A DNA stretch of 64,000 nt, taken from positions 37,971-101,970 of the forward strand of contig NW_026516806.1 of assembly GCF_025766255.1 (NCBI RefSeq). The letters are read 5' to 3'. Below, piece by piece: positions 10,378-27,557 of the stretch. The notes beneath the pieces were generated by a model. It saw nothing but the letters and a program-made list of their open reading frames with translations, was not told where the DNA came from and did no database searches. Source of the stretch: Zychaea mexicana (taxonomy: Eukaryota > Mucoromycota > Mucoromycetes > Mucorales > Lichtheimiaceae). Each line of letters opens with the position of its first letter. The stretch's first letter is position 1. The position numbers and the translations under genes were made by a program.

Positions 10378-12750
10378 TCAAGACTTTTTATTTGCCATCG
10401 ACTCACGCGCCATATGTCCAATCTCATCTACTTTTGCCGGATCCACACGTGCACGGACCAATGCCTTGAGAAGGTAGTGCCACGTTGCCGTGTTTGGAGT
10501 CACTTGCTGATCCCGCATATGCCGAAACACCAACAATGCACTCCGTGCGCTTCGGAAGATGGAACATGCTTGTAGCATTGCCGTATATGTTTGTATCGTC
10601 GGCACGACCCCGGATGCACACATGTGCGAAAATACTTCGGTCGCCCGAGCAAGACTGTGTTTTGAAAAACACGCAATAAGTGTGGTATACGTATACTCGT
10701 TGGGCGTCTGGTAACCGGTCATTTCGCGGAAGAGGAGGTATGCTTGAGACGGATCCTTGATCAGGGGTGTCATTAAAGGCGGCGTGTGTACGATGGCAGT
10801 GGCGGGATCCTTGCCTGATAGGACCGCATGTAATTCTGGCCACATGCTAAGTATTTCCTTGCTGACGACACCTTCGGAAGACTGCTTCTTTGCAAACGCC
10901 TTAAGCATGCTGGTATAGGCCCGCAAGTTTCGCTGTAGATTGTCCGACCTAAGAGCGCGAAACACGTTCCAGGCTACAGTATCTTCGTCATTCATGACCA
11001 GACCACGAACCACCATTGCCATTGTGATATCATCCGGTACGCCCTGCCGCCGCATATTCATGAAAGCAGTCAAGGCTGCAGGCACGTCGCGACATTTGAA
11101 CAATGCATCCACCAGCAGATGCTGCGAGCGTAGGGATGGCGGCGTTCTCGTCGATTGATGCAGGTTGTATGACTCCTCAACCTTTTGCTTGGATCGCCGA
11201 TTACCACTTTCCGTGACCAAGTGGTTCACCATCACCGAATTAACAAATGATGAATCTTTGTGATATAACGTGTCAAAGAACGTCCGTGCATCGTCCAAAT
11301 CGCACTTGACCTTGACCCACAATAAAGCTGCCCGCAACTTGTCGTCCGTCTTTGCACTTTCCAACCTTTCAATCCACGATGCTGCCAACATCTCCGCCAC
11401 ATCCCACTTGCTATGCCGTATCGCATTGGTCAGAACAGAAGTCACCATGGCATTGTTATGTCTATGCTTGCGATTGAGCAACTTCAATGCTGCGTCAAAA
11501 TCGCCTGCCCGTCCATATGCCTCTATCAGAGCTGTTCGTGTAGCAACCGTCGGCTTTAATCCTTGCTGCCGCATCTCGTCATATAATCGCTTTGCATTTA
11601 TGGCATCTCCCTTGTTTGCCAAACCGGATATCAGCGACGTATACATGTGGACGTTGTATCTTGACTTTGTGACTGCCGGGGTATCATCCTCTTCTTTCTT
11701 GCTATTGCGTGCATATTCCACCGCCTCCAAGAACTTGACTGTTCTATCGATCCCATCATCCTCTACTGTAGCCGTCATTTGTTGTTGCGTCCTCCGCCTT
11801 GACAATAAGCTGATCATAGTGACGCACGCATCAGTCTCCAATACCACATCGCCCTTCTTCATGGCGTCCATCATGAGTTCTGCTGCCTCTTGGGTGGCAC
11901 CATGTCCTTTGTCGTTCCTTGCTGCAATTGCCAATGACGTATAATGGCTTGATGGCGGGATATGTCCTTGGTGTTTTATTTCGTTGATCAGTGTACATGC
12001 ACCTGATGCATCCCCCACTCGACTCATAGCAAATAAGACTTGAGAATAGTGCATCAATGTCTTTTGATCCTCCCGCATATGATCCAGCACCGTTAGCATC
12101 CTTGTAACCGACGCCTGGTCTGTCCCATACTTTATTATGTTCAACAAGTGTCCATAATGATTTGCGCCCATTAAGTCGGTCACCTTGTGTTCTATCATTT
12201 GTTGAAATATTCGCCATGCTAGCTCAGGTCTGTACCCACTGGCATGGTACAGCGCTGTTCTGAGAGATTTAAACACGCGTTCAGGGCCTAACTGTTGGCT
12301 TGATTCAGCAAGGTGTTGGAACAATCGGTCGAGATCACTGCTTTTGCCAATGCGCCGTGGGTGGAATCGTTTGTATGATGTCTGTGTTGCTGTTGGGTCG
12401 TTTGTCGAGAATGCACTGTGTGAGGAAGGTGAGTCAACATCTACCATGGCCATGGATCGTGATGCTGACGCCAACTGTCCACTTCTAGCTCGAAAAGTTC
12501 GTCGTTGTTGAGCTGCGGTTGTTGTAGCTGTCGTTGCAATGATGGATCGACAGGCACCCATGCGTGTTGGGGTAGAACAAGTGGCAGCTGTCAGGAGCCA
12601 AACCATGGAAATGTCTCGAATATTTTGGTGTCGTGCAAGTGCATCTCGACGAAAAAACGAATGGCTGAAATAGTTTCGATTAGGGTGGTGGTGTTGTTTG
12701 CACGCAGTGGTGGCAGACTTGCTTCCTCGTCGAGCAAGCGCCGAATTCAT
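10378..12750 (-). CDS. Mitochondrial-type pentatricopeptide repeat (PPR) protein
   Basis: Single-exon gene of 790 residues. The Arg/Ser/Thr-rich N-terminus without acidic residues (about residues 1-100) looks like a mitochondrial presequence. Helical-hairpin PPR units follow, clear examples being YTSLISGLANKGDAINAKRL with YDEMRQQGLKPTVATRTAL, HLLVDALFKCRDVPAALTAF, YTTLIACFSKHSLARATEVF and YTAMLQACSIFRSARSALLV. Proteins of this class bind organellar RNA and act in mitochondrial transcript maturation or translation; the target cannot be inferred. The start is the ATG at 12750. The upstream codon TTG is in frame but is not needed. Its 3' end faces the antiporter gene's 3' end about 180 bp away (convergent). 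Confidence 0.9.
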   Translation of the reverse strand: MNSALARRGSKSATTACKQHHHPNRNYFSHSFFRRDALARHQNIRDISMVWLLTAATCSTPTRMGACRSIIATTATTTAAQQRRTFRARSGQLASASRSMAMVDVDSPSSHSAFSTNDPTATQTSYKRFHPRRIGKSSDLDRLFQHLAESSQQLGPERVFKSLRTALYHASGYRPELAWRIFQQMIEHKVTDLMGANHYGHLLNIIKYGTDQASVTRMLTVLDHMREDQKTLMHYSQVLFAMSRVGDASGACTLINEIKHQGHIPPSSHYTSLAIAARNDKGHGATQEAAELMMDAMKKGDVVLETDACVTMISLLSRRRTQQQMTATVEDDGIDRTVKFLEAVEYARNSKKEEDDTPAVTKSRYNVHMYTSLISGLANKGDAINAKRLYDEMRQQGLKPTVATRTALIEAYGRAGDFDAALKLLNRKHRHNNAMVTSVLTNAIRHSKWDVAEMLAASWIERLESAKTDDKLRAALLWVKVKCDLDDARTFFDTLYHKDSSFVNSVMVNHLVTESGNRRSKQKVEESYNLHQSTRTPPSLRSQHLLVDALFKCRDVPAALTAFMNMRRQGVPDDITMAMVVRGLVMNDEDTVAWNVFRALRSDNLQRNLRAYTSMLKAFAKKQSSEGVVSKEILSMWPELHAVLSGKDPATAIVHTPPLMTPLIKDPSQAYLLFREMTGYQTPNEYTYTTLIACFSKHSLARATEVFSHMCASGVVPTIQTYTAMLQACSIFRSARSALLVFRHMRDQQVTPNTATWHYLLKALVRARVDPAKVDEIGHMARESMANKKS

Positions 12751-13515
12751 CAAGAGAGGGTTTGCAAATCGATGTTTTTGGGAAAAAGGGGGGGAGGGAG
12801 AAGAGGAAGGGGGTGGAGTTGAATAAAAAAAATATCAACGATCGATTAGAACCGTAGCAAGGGAGCGGAAAGCGTCAACAGCAGTGGAAGTACAATGGCG
12901 GTTTCTTTCGTATGAAAGACTGATTGTCTGTTGTTCCGCAAAATAGCTAAAATAAATATGAAGGGGGTGGAGGTGTGTTGGGTATATAATATAACTCAAG
13001 GTGGAGGAGCGTGCAGGCACAAAATTCGCGTTTTTTTTGAGGCAGCACGCACACAGAGCAACAAAAAAACATAGCTCTGACATCACGCCACAAAAAGGCG
13101 GCGGAGTGACTATTCCATATTTTTTTTCTGTTGCCACTCGCCTTGCTTTTCTTCTTTTCATCGACCAACCATCATCATAACAACGCCATAGCAACGCTGC
13201 ACAACGTTGTTTAGTTACATCCACAGTTAAAACAACACCAAAATAGCAGCAAATATACTGATAGAAAAGTATCACATGAAAAAGAAAGTTTTATATTATG
13301 CGCTGAAAACATGCAATTGCGCCCATACAAGCCGATGGAAACAGCGATATGCTGTACGATGTTGAAGTTTTGAAAGAAAATTATATAGAATGTACAAAGG
13401 TTGATCTGAAAGGTTAGGAGGAGTGGCAGTGTTAGGTGGAAGATATGAATGTGTGATGCAGAACCAAAAAAATAAAATAACGAAGAAAAAAGTCAAAATC
13501 ACATAAGGAATTTTA
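12751..13515. other. Intergenic
   Basis: Spacer between the PPR gene start and the 3' end of the glycosyltransferase gene. The open frames at 12835-13502 are without motifs. Confidence 0.5.
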
Positions 13516-15836
13516 CTATATCAACTTGTCAATCACCTCGCCATTTTCAATTCTTTCTGCTGCTTCCAATCCTTTCAGTACGAACGGGCTTGGACACTTG
13601 TCTGGTGCATAATGAACAATAAAATCGCCAGGCTGATAAAACTTGGGGAATGTGTTGAACGTGTGTACGTCTGGATAGAGCAAAAACACATGGTCCTTGT
13701 GTCTGGGATCTTCACTGATCTCGGCCATGGCGCCCTGCTCGTATGCCGAGCCCTTGTTGTACCAAGCTTCGTTGTTTTGAACCTCACGAAGGAACTGCAT
13801 ACTCCAGGGCGAATTACGCATGAAAAAGACACCTGCGTTCAAAGTCGGGTCACGGGGTGGTCGGGATACAATCAGATCAACGTTCTTGTCAAACTCGTCT
13901 TCGCCACCGGGATAACGGGCACGCAACTCGTCTAACAGTTCGAATAGGGATCGTTCTTGGTTGAAAATGACTGCGTCCATATCGGCCCAAAAGATCCAGT
14001 CATACTTGGGTAACACCTTTTCAATGGCATCGATTTTACCCCAGACAGTCTTGCGTCCCCGCTGTTGAGCAAATTCGGTAGATCGAGCAACGAAACTGTG
14101 GCCATGGCGTACGGCGTATTTGCGCTTGTTGATTGCTGACAAGGTGGCAGAAGGCTCCATGCAGTTGTCGGGATAAATAAACGACGAGGTCATTAGAGCA
14201 ATAGAAGGGCCGTAGGATCCGCCTTCACTGCTGGCAGATGCAGTTGTGTTGCTGGCGGAGAACTCGGGGTCGTCATCCGTGGTGGCATCGCTAGCTTCTT
14301 GATCATCGTCCAAGGGATCCAATGGGGGTTGACCGTCCTTAAATGCAGATTTACGTGGATAGCAAACAGGCGATGGCTTGAGATAAGTCCAGCGAGCCAG
14401 ATCAGCAAACTCAGAGTCCTGGTAGATATGTGTAACAACGCTGTCTTCAGCATGGACAGATTCAACATTGTTCTCCCAGCGGATAAATCTATGATTGTCG
14501 TCAGGTCCGTCCTCACGGATAAAGAGCGGAATTACACGCTCTTGTTCTTCAGCAGCAGCCTCCGGTTCCAACGTAGCATCCACAGCACTTTCCACATCAG
14601 TGGCTATCGAATCGTAGTAGTTGTACATGTTGGTGAGGATATGAGGGACCTTGAGGTCATACAACGTGATCTCGGCCTGCTTTTCAACAGCGAGTTTGAC
14701 AGCCGCCGAGCCCACTACGAATGCATGCTTATCGCTCTCTTTGCCAGCAAAGTTTCCCCACACCAGGTTGGTAGGTGTATCGGTGTTAATGGCGACAGGC
14801 GAGTTGGTGCTTTCGCTAATGACGCCATTGTCCAATTCTCGCTTGATGTCCACCAATTGAACAAATGCGTTGATATCCTGCACAATCAAATAATCGTACG
14901 TGATGCCACGCTCTGCCAATGTGGTTTCAGCCTAGTATAATTTATATAGTAAATTAGCTTCTCATCTTTCCATCTAATATGTACCTTTAACCTCGTCAAT
15001 GATGAAAAATGAGATATGAAACCTACCCATTCCAAAATACTGGTCTGTTCAAACTTGACGCCTTTGCCCATTTCTTCAAGATCATCCCACTCCATCTTTT
15101 CTGCTTCATAACGACGCCGTTCGTCCGTCTTGGCAGGAATCATATTACCATAGATCCAGAACTTGTACAACATGTCGGTATTATAGCGCATGCACGGCAG
15201 CAAATTATCACGCAAGCCAAAGTATTTTTCACGAATCAACTGACGGCGAGACATCTGATCTGGTGGCGAAGCGATCACGACGAGATAGGTATAATGGTTC
15301 GACTCGTTCAAAATGATATCGTCCTGGTTATCCTCGGCCAGTAGATGTGGGAGCGTGCTATGATGATCGGAGTGGGGTGATACGGCGTTGTCGCCTGCTT
15401 TTACTTCGTCCTCTAATCCTTGATCTTGCTTGGGTGTGGTTGGAAATAATTCTTGGTCAGGTAAAATATTTTCGGCTTCGCTGCTGGCAGAATCGTCTTC
15501 AACTTCCAGGGCAGGGAAAAGATCGGGATCTTCAATGTCCGATGGAGGTTGCTGTACGTCTACATCCGGTTGTTCGACATTGGGTGCTGGAAACAGTTCA
15601 TCCTGTTGCTTGTCGTTTTTGAATGAAGGTTCTTTATTGGATGGATCGTGGACTGATGAAGGGGAGGAGGAGGAAGAAGAAGAAGAAGAAGAAGAATCAG
15701 AATTGCCCACGCGAGCATTTAGAAATAGGAGGAAAAAGATGCCGACGACAGCCAGTGCTGCCAACGTTCGCTTGTTGGTTCGTGGTCGCCGTGATGGCAT
15801 GGTGTCGCTCTTATATTGAGGAAGGTCGAGCGGCAT
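13516..15836 (-). CDS. Two-domain type II glycosyltransferase: GT31-like region plus GT34 (GMA12/MNN10) domain
   Basis: Predicted Golgi enzyme of 741 residues from two exons, complement(13516..14931, 15027..15836), with a 95-nt intron and phase 0. A short cytosolic basic tail (SRRPRTNKR) and one signal-anchor helix (TLAALAVVGIFFLLFLNA, residues about 24-41) are followed by a Ser run and an acidic stem. Residues about 180-400 resemble GT31 galactosyltransferases: YLVVIASPPDQMSRRQLIREKYF, then KFWIYGN, then YDYLIVQDINAFVQLVDIKREL, but the usual acidic DxD-like site reads QDI. The C-terminal half is a GT34 domain: SFIYPDNC, HGHSFVARS, GRKTVWGKIDAIEKVLPKYD, the catalytic DxD as FWADMDAVIF, LNAGVFFMRNS and the end FIVHYAPDKCPS. 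The acceptor is presumably a cell-surface or secreted glycan. Only the GT34 half shows intact catalytic motifs. Confidence 0.88.
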
Positions 15837-17010
15837 CTCTTCTTTTTCGTTCTATTTTTTTTCAGTGAAAACGAAGAGAGGTAGATGAACGGAAAAGAAT
15901 GCTTATTCTAAGCCGAGGACACTTTTTTCGGTTTATAAAGCTGTGCGGACAAGTAATTGATCTAAAATTAGTTACATCCTGTTTTTATAAACAGACTCGG
16001 AGGTGCCTCCTGGTGACACCTCTCTTTAGAGAAAAAAATTAACAACTATCAATTGCTACGATATCTCGAATAAGGCGGTTTGTTACGTGCATTTGCTGCA
16101 GTAGATTAGAGAGAATAGGCAAGTTGCTGTTTTCCTAATACACAGGTCTCCAGGAAACAAGTTAGGCTAAAAACTCGAGACTTAGAAAGGCAATCCCCCG
16201 TCGCCGTAAGCAATGCAGGGACCTAAACAAATAAACTTTTTTCCATTTGGTAATATGGCACCGCCATATCTTTTTGTTACAGTCACTGGTCGCAGGTTGG
16301 TAGCGCAGGAAAGCATAGCCACAATTGAATGGGAAAGAAAAGCAATGGCAAAAAGTGGACGAAAAAGGATATAGCAGACATGAAGCAGACGTCACGCTGA
16401 CGAAGAAAAGGGATGCGAATGACCACAGGAAAGCAGGATACTCGAATTGTTTCCTTCGTATAGTGCTCAAACTGTGGCGATACGGGTCTTTATAGATAGC
16501 CATAGTACTCTGGCTTCTTGCTTTGTGCTTTATCTTTGAAAGAAATGCTTGTGGCGCTTTAAAAGTAGGCGAGACGCAAGGATGGATAAAAGTCATGCGT
16601 TTTCTCATGCAAACTGCTCCCATATCCGCTGATCTAGGAATGGAAAAGAGAGACATTTGACAGATTGGCATTCGAGATAGTAATGAACGGAGGTTCCTGA
16701 GGTCGTGTCAGCGTTGTATATATCTCAGACCTGCTATGTATTGCTAATCATATAGCTGTTAGAAGTTCGTGTACTGTGTAAAGTACCTTTACTGACTGCT
16801 TCTAAAGAAACATTGCTTATACACAGCTTTCGGCGTGCGCGACACCTTTAAGTCCTTCGTCACCAACACAATTATTGTCAACAGCGTTCTCACACCATCT
16901 TCATTAGTACAACCACGCCCTAATCGTCAATAGGGCCTATAATAGTACACCACTGTTTTTTTCCACATCAGAACTAAAGCTAGTTCCGAATTGTAAAGTA
17001 TATCATACAT
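15837..17010. other. Intergenic
   Basis: Promoter side of the glycosyltransferase gene and spacer. A 169-codon open frame at 16162-16671 (-) has no motif, no splice support and an atypical Ser/Phe/Cys-rich composition; it is not called as a gene. Confidence 0.5.
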
Positions 17011-17406
17011 ATGGACATTCGCTTCGATATAATGGCCGTAGAGATTAAGACACCTCATCCGAGCAAAGATGCTGAAAATTGGCAGAAAATCGCTCAGGGG
17101 CTCCAAATAATACTCAATGCATTAGTCGACCATGATATTTCAAGAACAAATAATGTGTGGGTTTCGATTGATGATAAGAGATAGAGTAAAAGTGCTATCT
17201 TCATTTATACGGGACAGATGCACGATACCAACGCGCAGTTTCTCATTTTTTACTCGTACTGCAACACATACAACATGAACCTGGAATTTGATGGCACTTT
17301 GCCGGCTCTGCGAGCTATCATAGTCAGGTTTGCATTACCGACATCGATCAGTGACCTTGGCAAGATAAAGCAATGTCTAGCTTCATTTCTGCAACTAAAG
17401 GTATAG
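17011..17406 (+). pseudogene. Relic of an uncharacterised Mucoromycota protein family, one in-frame stop
   Basis: A single frame runs from MDIRFDIMAVEIKTPHPSKD to LASFLQLKV, about 131 codons, interrupted only by a TAG at 17182. The pattern (MDIRFD, a VEIK stretch, an Asp-rich helix ending in LQIILNALVD, and a later segment LEFDGTLPALRAIIVRFALP) recalls a poorly characterised protein family that I associate with Mucorales. This is from memory and not verified. Both ends of the usual protein appear to be missing. Most likely a truncated pseudogene copy; a short expressed protein with readthrough or an unseen intron is possible. Confidence 0.4.
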
Positions 17407-20286
17407 TTTAATACAAGAGAAGAAGTGTCAAAAAAGAAAACAAGCAAGACACTTTAGAATATGTAATCTTCTTGCTGTAGTTGATGCTTCTTTGGAAATA
17501 TTGAGAATACATTGAAATCGCATAAATGCAGCTTGATCCAGTATGATACAACAAAAGTGACACCGAAGACATGGAAACGATGCAAAACTATCAAAACATA
17601 TGCAGTGGTCTCCCGTCAAGATAATCATCGGAAAAATCAAGCCATGATATACAACCACATCCTTTTTCCATCCCGCAGAAGCTTCAACCTTTTTAGACCC
17701 CTTTGAAGGTTGATCTTAACGGGGACCACTTGTAAGAAATTGAAGCGTAGTAAATGCCAATGATATTATGTAGTGTAACCACCTCCTTGTTTCCACATTT
17801 ACTTTATCAATAAATGAATCTTTATTCTAAGAACTTGCGATCGTTCGGTTACTACTTGATTTGATTGATACTTTGGTGTAACGACGAGTACAATATTGTT
17901 TCGCACTACATCTTCACAGCTACTGTGGGTGCCAAATAATTTCTCATCCCGTATCTTAAGATTCCGAACTGCTGTAGCTTTCATATGATAAAGGTTCATT
18001 TAGACTAGTTAAGATAGGTAGTGTAGTTAATCTAGCAACAATAGTATCTTTTGGAGAATTAGTAAGTACACTCGTACGGTGCTCTACCCTGTATCATAAC
18101 GGCTGGATTTGAGATAATGATGACAATGGTAATAATGAGAGTCTAACTCGACAGTTTGGCTTTATGATGAGCTTAGACCTTCCTGGGTGAGAAGAGAACA
18201 TTAGTGAGCAATCTAAAAAAGCATATCAAGTTTAGCTTAACTGTTACAGAGCAAAAAAACAAAGTACCGTACCTTCGTAGAGATCAGTAGATGTATGGAC
18301 CCTGGATGCCTTGGGGACGCTTAAGGCGTAATGAAAAGAACAAGATTTCCAGCGGTTTAATACATACGTACGAATAGCAGTATATCACGCGTAAGTCTTA
18401 TTCGATTTTCTACATCAAGCAAATGCGATGGTTGTGTCATTACTGACTCGTCAACATTTTCATACAAAGGTACAACGAAGAGCTATGCTATATGCTTAGA
18501 AAGCTGGTGGCGACCGCTTGTTCACGTTCCTAGATGAGCCAGGAGAGTCGTCATCCTAGACTGTTAATACCTTCACCACTGTTCTGATGCTGCTCGGAGC
18601 GGAGGCTTTGCGGGAGGAGGGAATGGCAGAGCCACCAGAAGAAAACATAGAGCCAGTACTGTAGATGTAGCCAAATTGAAGTCATCAATAACAAGCAAGT
18701 TGATGTTCACTAGTATTGATTGTATTGAAAGGCATTAAATGGACGACGATAATGATAGTTTTGATACGTGGCAAACTAGGAAACTACTGTCGGTGAACGA
18801 TTGTATGATATCCAATGTTGCTGTAGTAATGGAAACTATCCCACGGTACAGGTTTTGGAAATAGCGGCATCGAATGCTTCTTTCTGTTATTGTTATAGCT
18901 TAATAATCATCACCATATTGATACATTTGAAAAAATAATAATCACACCGAAGTATGCTGATGCCAATGCATGGTTACATGTAATCTTTGGGGGAGTATCA
19001 CGATTAACAAAGATAACAAAGAGAAATCCTCATTGTATGATGTATGCAAATGCAGAGTATTCTCAGTGTTCTATTACGCGCGGTGAAAGGTTTTATCAGT
19101 GGAAAGACACTTTTGCTCATTCTCGCACGATTGGACCCGACATCCATATCGATCCCCCTCTTACCTTTCTTTCCCGCCATAGATTTAATCATCACTTGTA
19201 CTGTCATGATATGGTCAGACCGTAAGTTACACGAATCCGAAAAGGCGCTGGTGTATGTCTGAGTTACAAGAGTGTTTCTTCCTAGTACAGAAGCTTCTCA
19301 TTATTATGAGAGAGCATTGAATATTAACGAGATTCTGCTGTTGGCTACAATGCAATAATTGGGGTCATAATGTGTCTTTCGATAACTCCTAAGGTCTACT
19401 CAGCGTGTTGCTAGAAAGGCTTGGGATGCTTTCCCAAGTAGCAGACTTACCACCGAGGTATGTTCGGCATCAGCATCATGACACATGCACGACAATAACA
19501 ATAAACCTGTTTGATCCTATGACAATAGTGGAAAAGAACAGAGTTTAAGCATTTCAGCAGCCGAGCCTCTCCGCTGTCCGGCTAACACTTTAACTGCTTC
19601 ATATGATTATTCAGGCTCATATGACAGCTCCTTAATCGATTCCATAAACTTGTCTCAACCACTATTATGCCACACACGGATAAAGGCTAGTTGAAGGAAA
19701 GACTCGCTGCCCTTTCCTTGTTCCTTGTGATTAAACTTCTATTTGTTCAGTGATTAATAAATCGGGCATGGTCAAATGAACGGAAAATGCGCTGTTGTGG
19801 TTTCACGCACACATCACCGTGCCTTGTATCACGCGAAAAAAAAGGCGGGTTCGAGCGAAAGTCAAAAAGTGCTGCAAGCTCGTAACGCCTTTTACCACCC
19901 CCCAAAACTATAATAAAAGCCGACAAAAAGCTGTCATGGGTAACATCGGTGGCACTTTGACGAGTGTAAAGAGGGAAAAATCGATTGATGTCATACAAGT
20001 AGAGGTGGTAGACGTTGTAAGATGGTGATGCGAGGAAGAGAAGCTATATAGGCAGGAGGGAGATAATAGAATAGACAGGGGAGACCAGAGTAGACATAGA
20101 GCAAAGGAAGCTGTCATGGACTACGTGTGTGTTTGTTCGTGATTTGAGAGAGTAAGTGGTAGTGTGTCGTATGCACATACTACGGGTTTGGAGGAGGTGT
20201 GGTGGGAACAAAACAATGGTTGTTCGAAGGAGGATCGATGTGTGGTTTTACATGGAGTCGATTTGCTGTTGATGATACACCGTGCA
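17407..20286. other. Gene-poor stretch, possible decayed fragment near 18.5 kb
   Basis: Nearly 3 kb without a supportable gene. On the minus strand at about 18510-18650 a Ser-rich stretch reads SSGGSAIPSSRKASAPSSIR and later DDDSPGSSRNVNKRSPPAF, broken by a TAG. It looks like the tail of a former protein but cannot be assigned. Other open frames (for example 19004-19262, 19747-20028) lack motifs. Confidence 0.4.
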
Positions 20287-21613
20287 TTACAAAATGGGGC
20301 ATTTCTTTCCTCCTCCGTCTCTCTTTTTCTTATTACGGTGATGAGTTGGTCCGTCACGAGTGGCTCGAATCATCCGCACCACCGAGTAGAATGATCGCTC
20401 GACGTTGACGCATGTTTTCGCTGAGGTCTCCGTGAATTCGCAACGCAATCGTCTTGCCATTTGTAAGCCTTCTTCGCGAGATACTTCGCGTTCTGTAACC
20501 TTGTCGCATTTGTTACCGACAAGGATCAGCGGCACTTGGTTGACATCCTTGACGCGAAATATCTGGTCCCGAAATCGTTCGACGCGTTCAAAGGTGGATC
20601 GTGATGAAATGGAATATACGAGTAAAAACCCTTCTCCGTCGCGAATCCATTGATCTCGCAAAGCTGTGTATTCCTCTATAGCGACGGTTGTTTTTTTTTT
20701 TGTTGGAATGATGGGAAAGGAGATAGGAATTGTGTATGTGCGTTTTTGTGCAAGTCAGATCAGCTTCCAAAAGAAATGATGCAGTCTCTCTGTTTGCCTG
20801 CATGTTTATGCTATTCTAAACTACACCACGTTAATAGAAGCGAGCTTACCTTGTCCAGCAGTGTCGAGAACTTCCAAGACACACGGCTGCTCATCGATAA
20901 CCACTTGCTTACGATAGGAGTCTTCAATGGTAGGGTCGTATGTCTACTTGAGGGCATTAGCAAGATATCACATGTCTGCGGAAATCGCTGTTTTTCCTTC
21001 CTCTGCCCTCCCCTTTTTAGTTCTCTTTGACCCTCCGATATTGTTATGTGTACCTCTAAGTCAAATAATCGCATATGAAATACCCAAGTGGTATATAACA
21101 TGTACATCAATATATCATTAATTATGCTCATGACTGTTGCTAATTGGCAATAGCCGATAATAACTAACGACATTGCAGCACTGGTGCATAGCTTACCAAC
21201 AAAGTGATTCAAGCACAGCTAGAAAGTATTCGTTCGATTGGTTATTAGGGTAAATAGCAAGAATACGGGGTGGAAGAAGTTTGTGCACATATTAGTGACG
21301 GTAGAGGAGGGAATAACTCGTCTAGCTGGGAAAGGAAGAAGTAGAGTCGGATTTCCATTACCTGGATCGTCAATGCTGTCTAGTTTTTAAAAGAGAAAAA
21401 AGAAAGAGTAGATTAGCTCAATGCTCTCGTTCACTGCTGCTACTACTTTCTTTATGCATCGTTGCAAAGGATACTTGCTTTTCCCACTATATAAAACCAT
21501 ATCGGTTAACGTCGATCTATCTTATTTTTCGTGAAGCTTAAGATTTATTGAGAGCTTCTAATAGTAGTCTTACCACCGCCATCTCCTAATACGACAATCT
21601 TATAGAGCATCAT
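20287..21613 (-). CDS. Ras-family small GTPase with microexons
   Basis: Membrane-anchored GTP switch of about 190 residues. Exons: complement(20287..20675, 20850..20943, 21054..21055, 21197..21218, 21362..21379, 21479..21486, 21574..21613). The sum is 573 nt and every phase closes. Exon 1 gives [13 protein letters not shown]. The 8-nt exon TGGGAAAA (acceptor TATAG, donor GCAAGT, a GC-AG intron) supplies VGK of the P-loop. Next come TALTIQ and LCLNHFV; a 2-nt AG exon inside CTTAG/AG/GTACAC supplies the Glu of the effector loop; then [44 protein letters not shown] and a polybasic tail ending in a CAAX box, CPIL (Leu last, which favours geranylgeranylation). Effector and G boxes are intact. The 2-nt exon is inferred only from the frame; see findings. 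Confidence 0.85.
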
Positions 21614-22139
21614 CTTTGCTAAAGCCGAGAAAATATGTCAAGTGCTAGATAAAGTAAAGAAATATGTGCTGTTAGATAGGCGTCGATGATGAAGAGATAT
21701 TATTAAGAGATTCGAGGAAAAGAAAGAAGGAAGAGACGCGGAGAGAGAATTCGAAAGTGAACCTTACTACTGAATACGAAAAAAGAAAGGTTCAACAAAA
21801 AAAAAAAAGTAACAGGGCGCTTCTGTCTCACGGAATGGCGTGGTCGGTCCTGATCAAGAAAGAGAACGAGAGGGGCATACACTCGCACTCGCACGCAACA
21901 CTAACTGAAAGGTTTCTTTCGGTACTGAAAAAGATAAGCGGGAAGGAATTAAAGGTGGTCGGACCGAGTCAAGTTAAGAAAACGTGGGAGAGGGCAGGAA
22001 ATAGGGGAAGATGTCGAGAATGTTTGTAAAGACAATCAGTCAAAAAGTTTAATAAATGGCACCAACCAAGTGATTGAAGCTTGTATTTTTGTGAATGGAC
22101 CGGGCGGGAGAGTGTGTGCTTTGTGTGGTTTATGAGGAA

Positions 22140-22363
22140 AAGAAGAAGAAGAAGAAGAAGAAGAAGGGTGACCCCCCATACAAGAGAATCGCATGTACTA
22201 AGAAGCAACAACGAAATGACATTTTGGGTAATAGCTTGTAACCATACCGTTTTTGGAGGTTGCATAGGTGGTGGTGGTGGTGGTGGTGGTGGTGGTGATG
22301 ATGATGATTAAATAGTAGCTTGGCTGTGAGTTGTAAATGTTGAATGTGTGTGTGTGTGTGTGT
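22140..22363. repeat. Cluster of microsatellites
   Basis: (AGA)n at about 22140-22166, (GGT)n at about 22267-22296 passing into (GAT)n, and (TG)n at about 22345-22363. They lie in the spacer between the Ras gene's start and the 3' end of the USP7 gene. Confidence 0.9.
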
Positions 22364-22433
22364 AGTGTGTAGTATATTTATAAATACTTTCATAACTTTT
22401 TTTTTTGGTGTTTCTTTTTCCTTTGCTTTTCCT

Positions 22434-27557
<5,124 letters not shown>

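Noticed and set aside
11270..11944. 224-codon plus-strand frame inside the PPR gene
   Set aside because: Shadow of the PPR coding frame.
16162..16671. 169-codon open frame on the minus strand
   Set aside because: No domain, no splice-consistent extension, biased Ser/Phe/Cys composition; likely chance.
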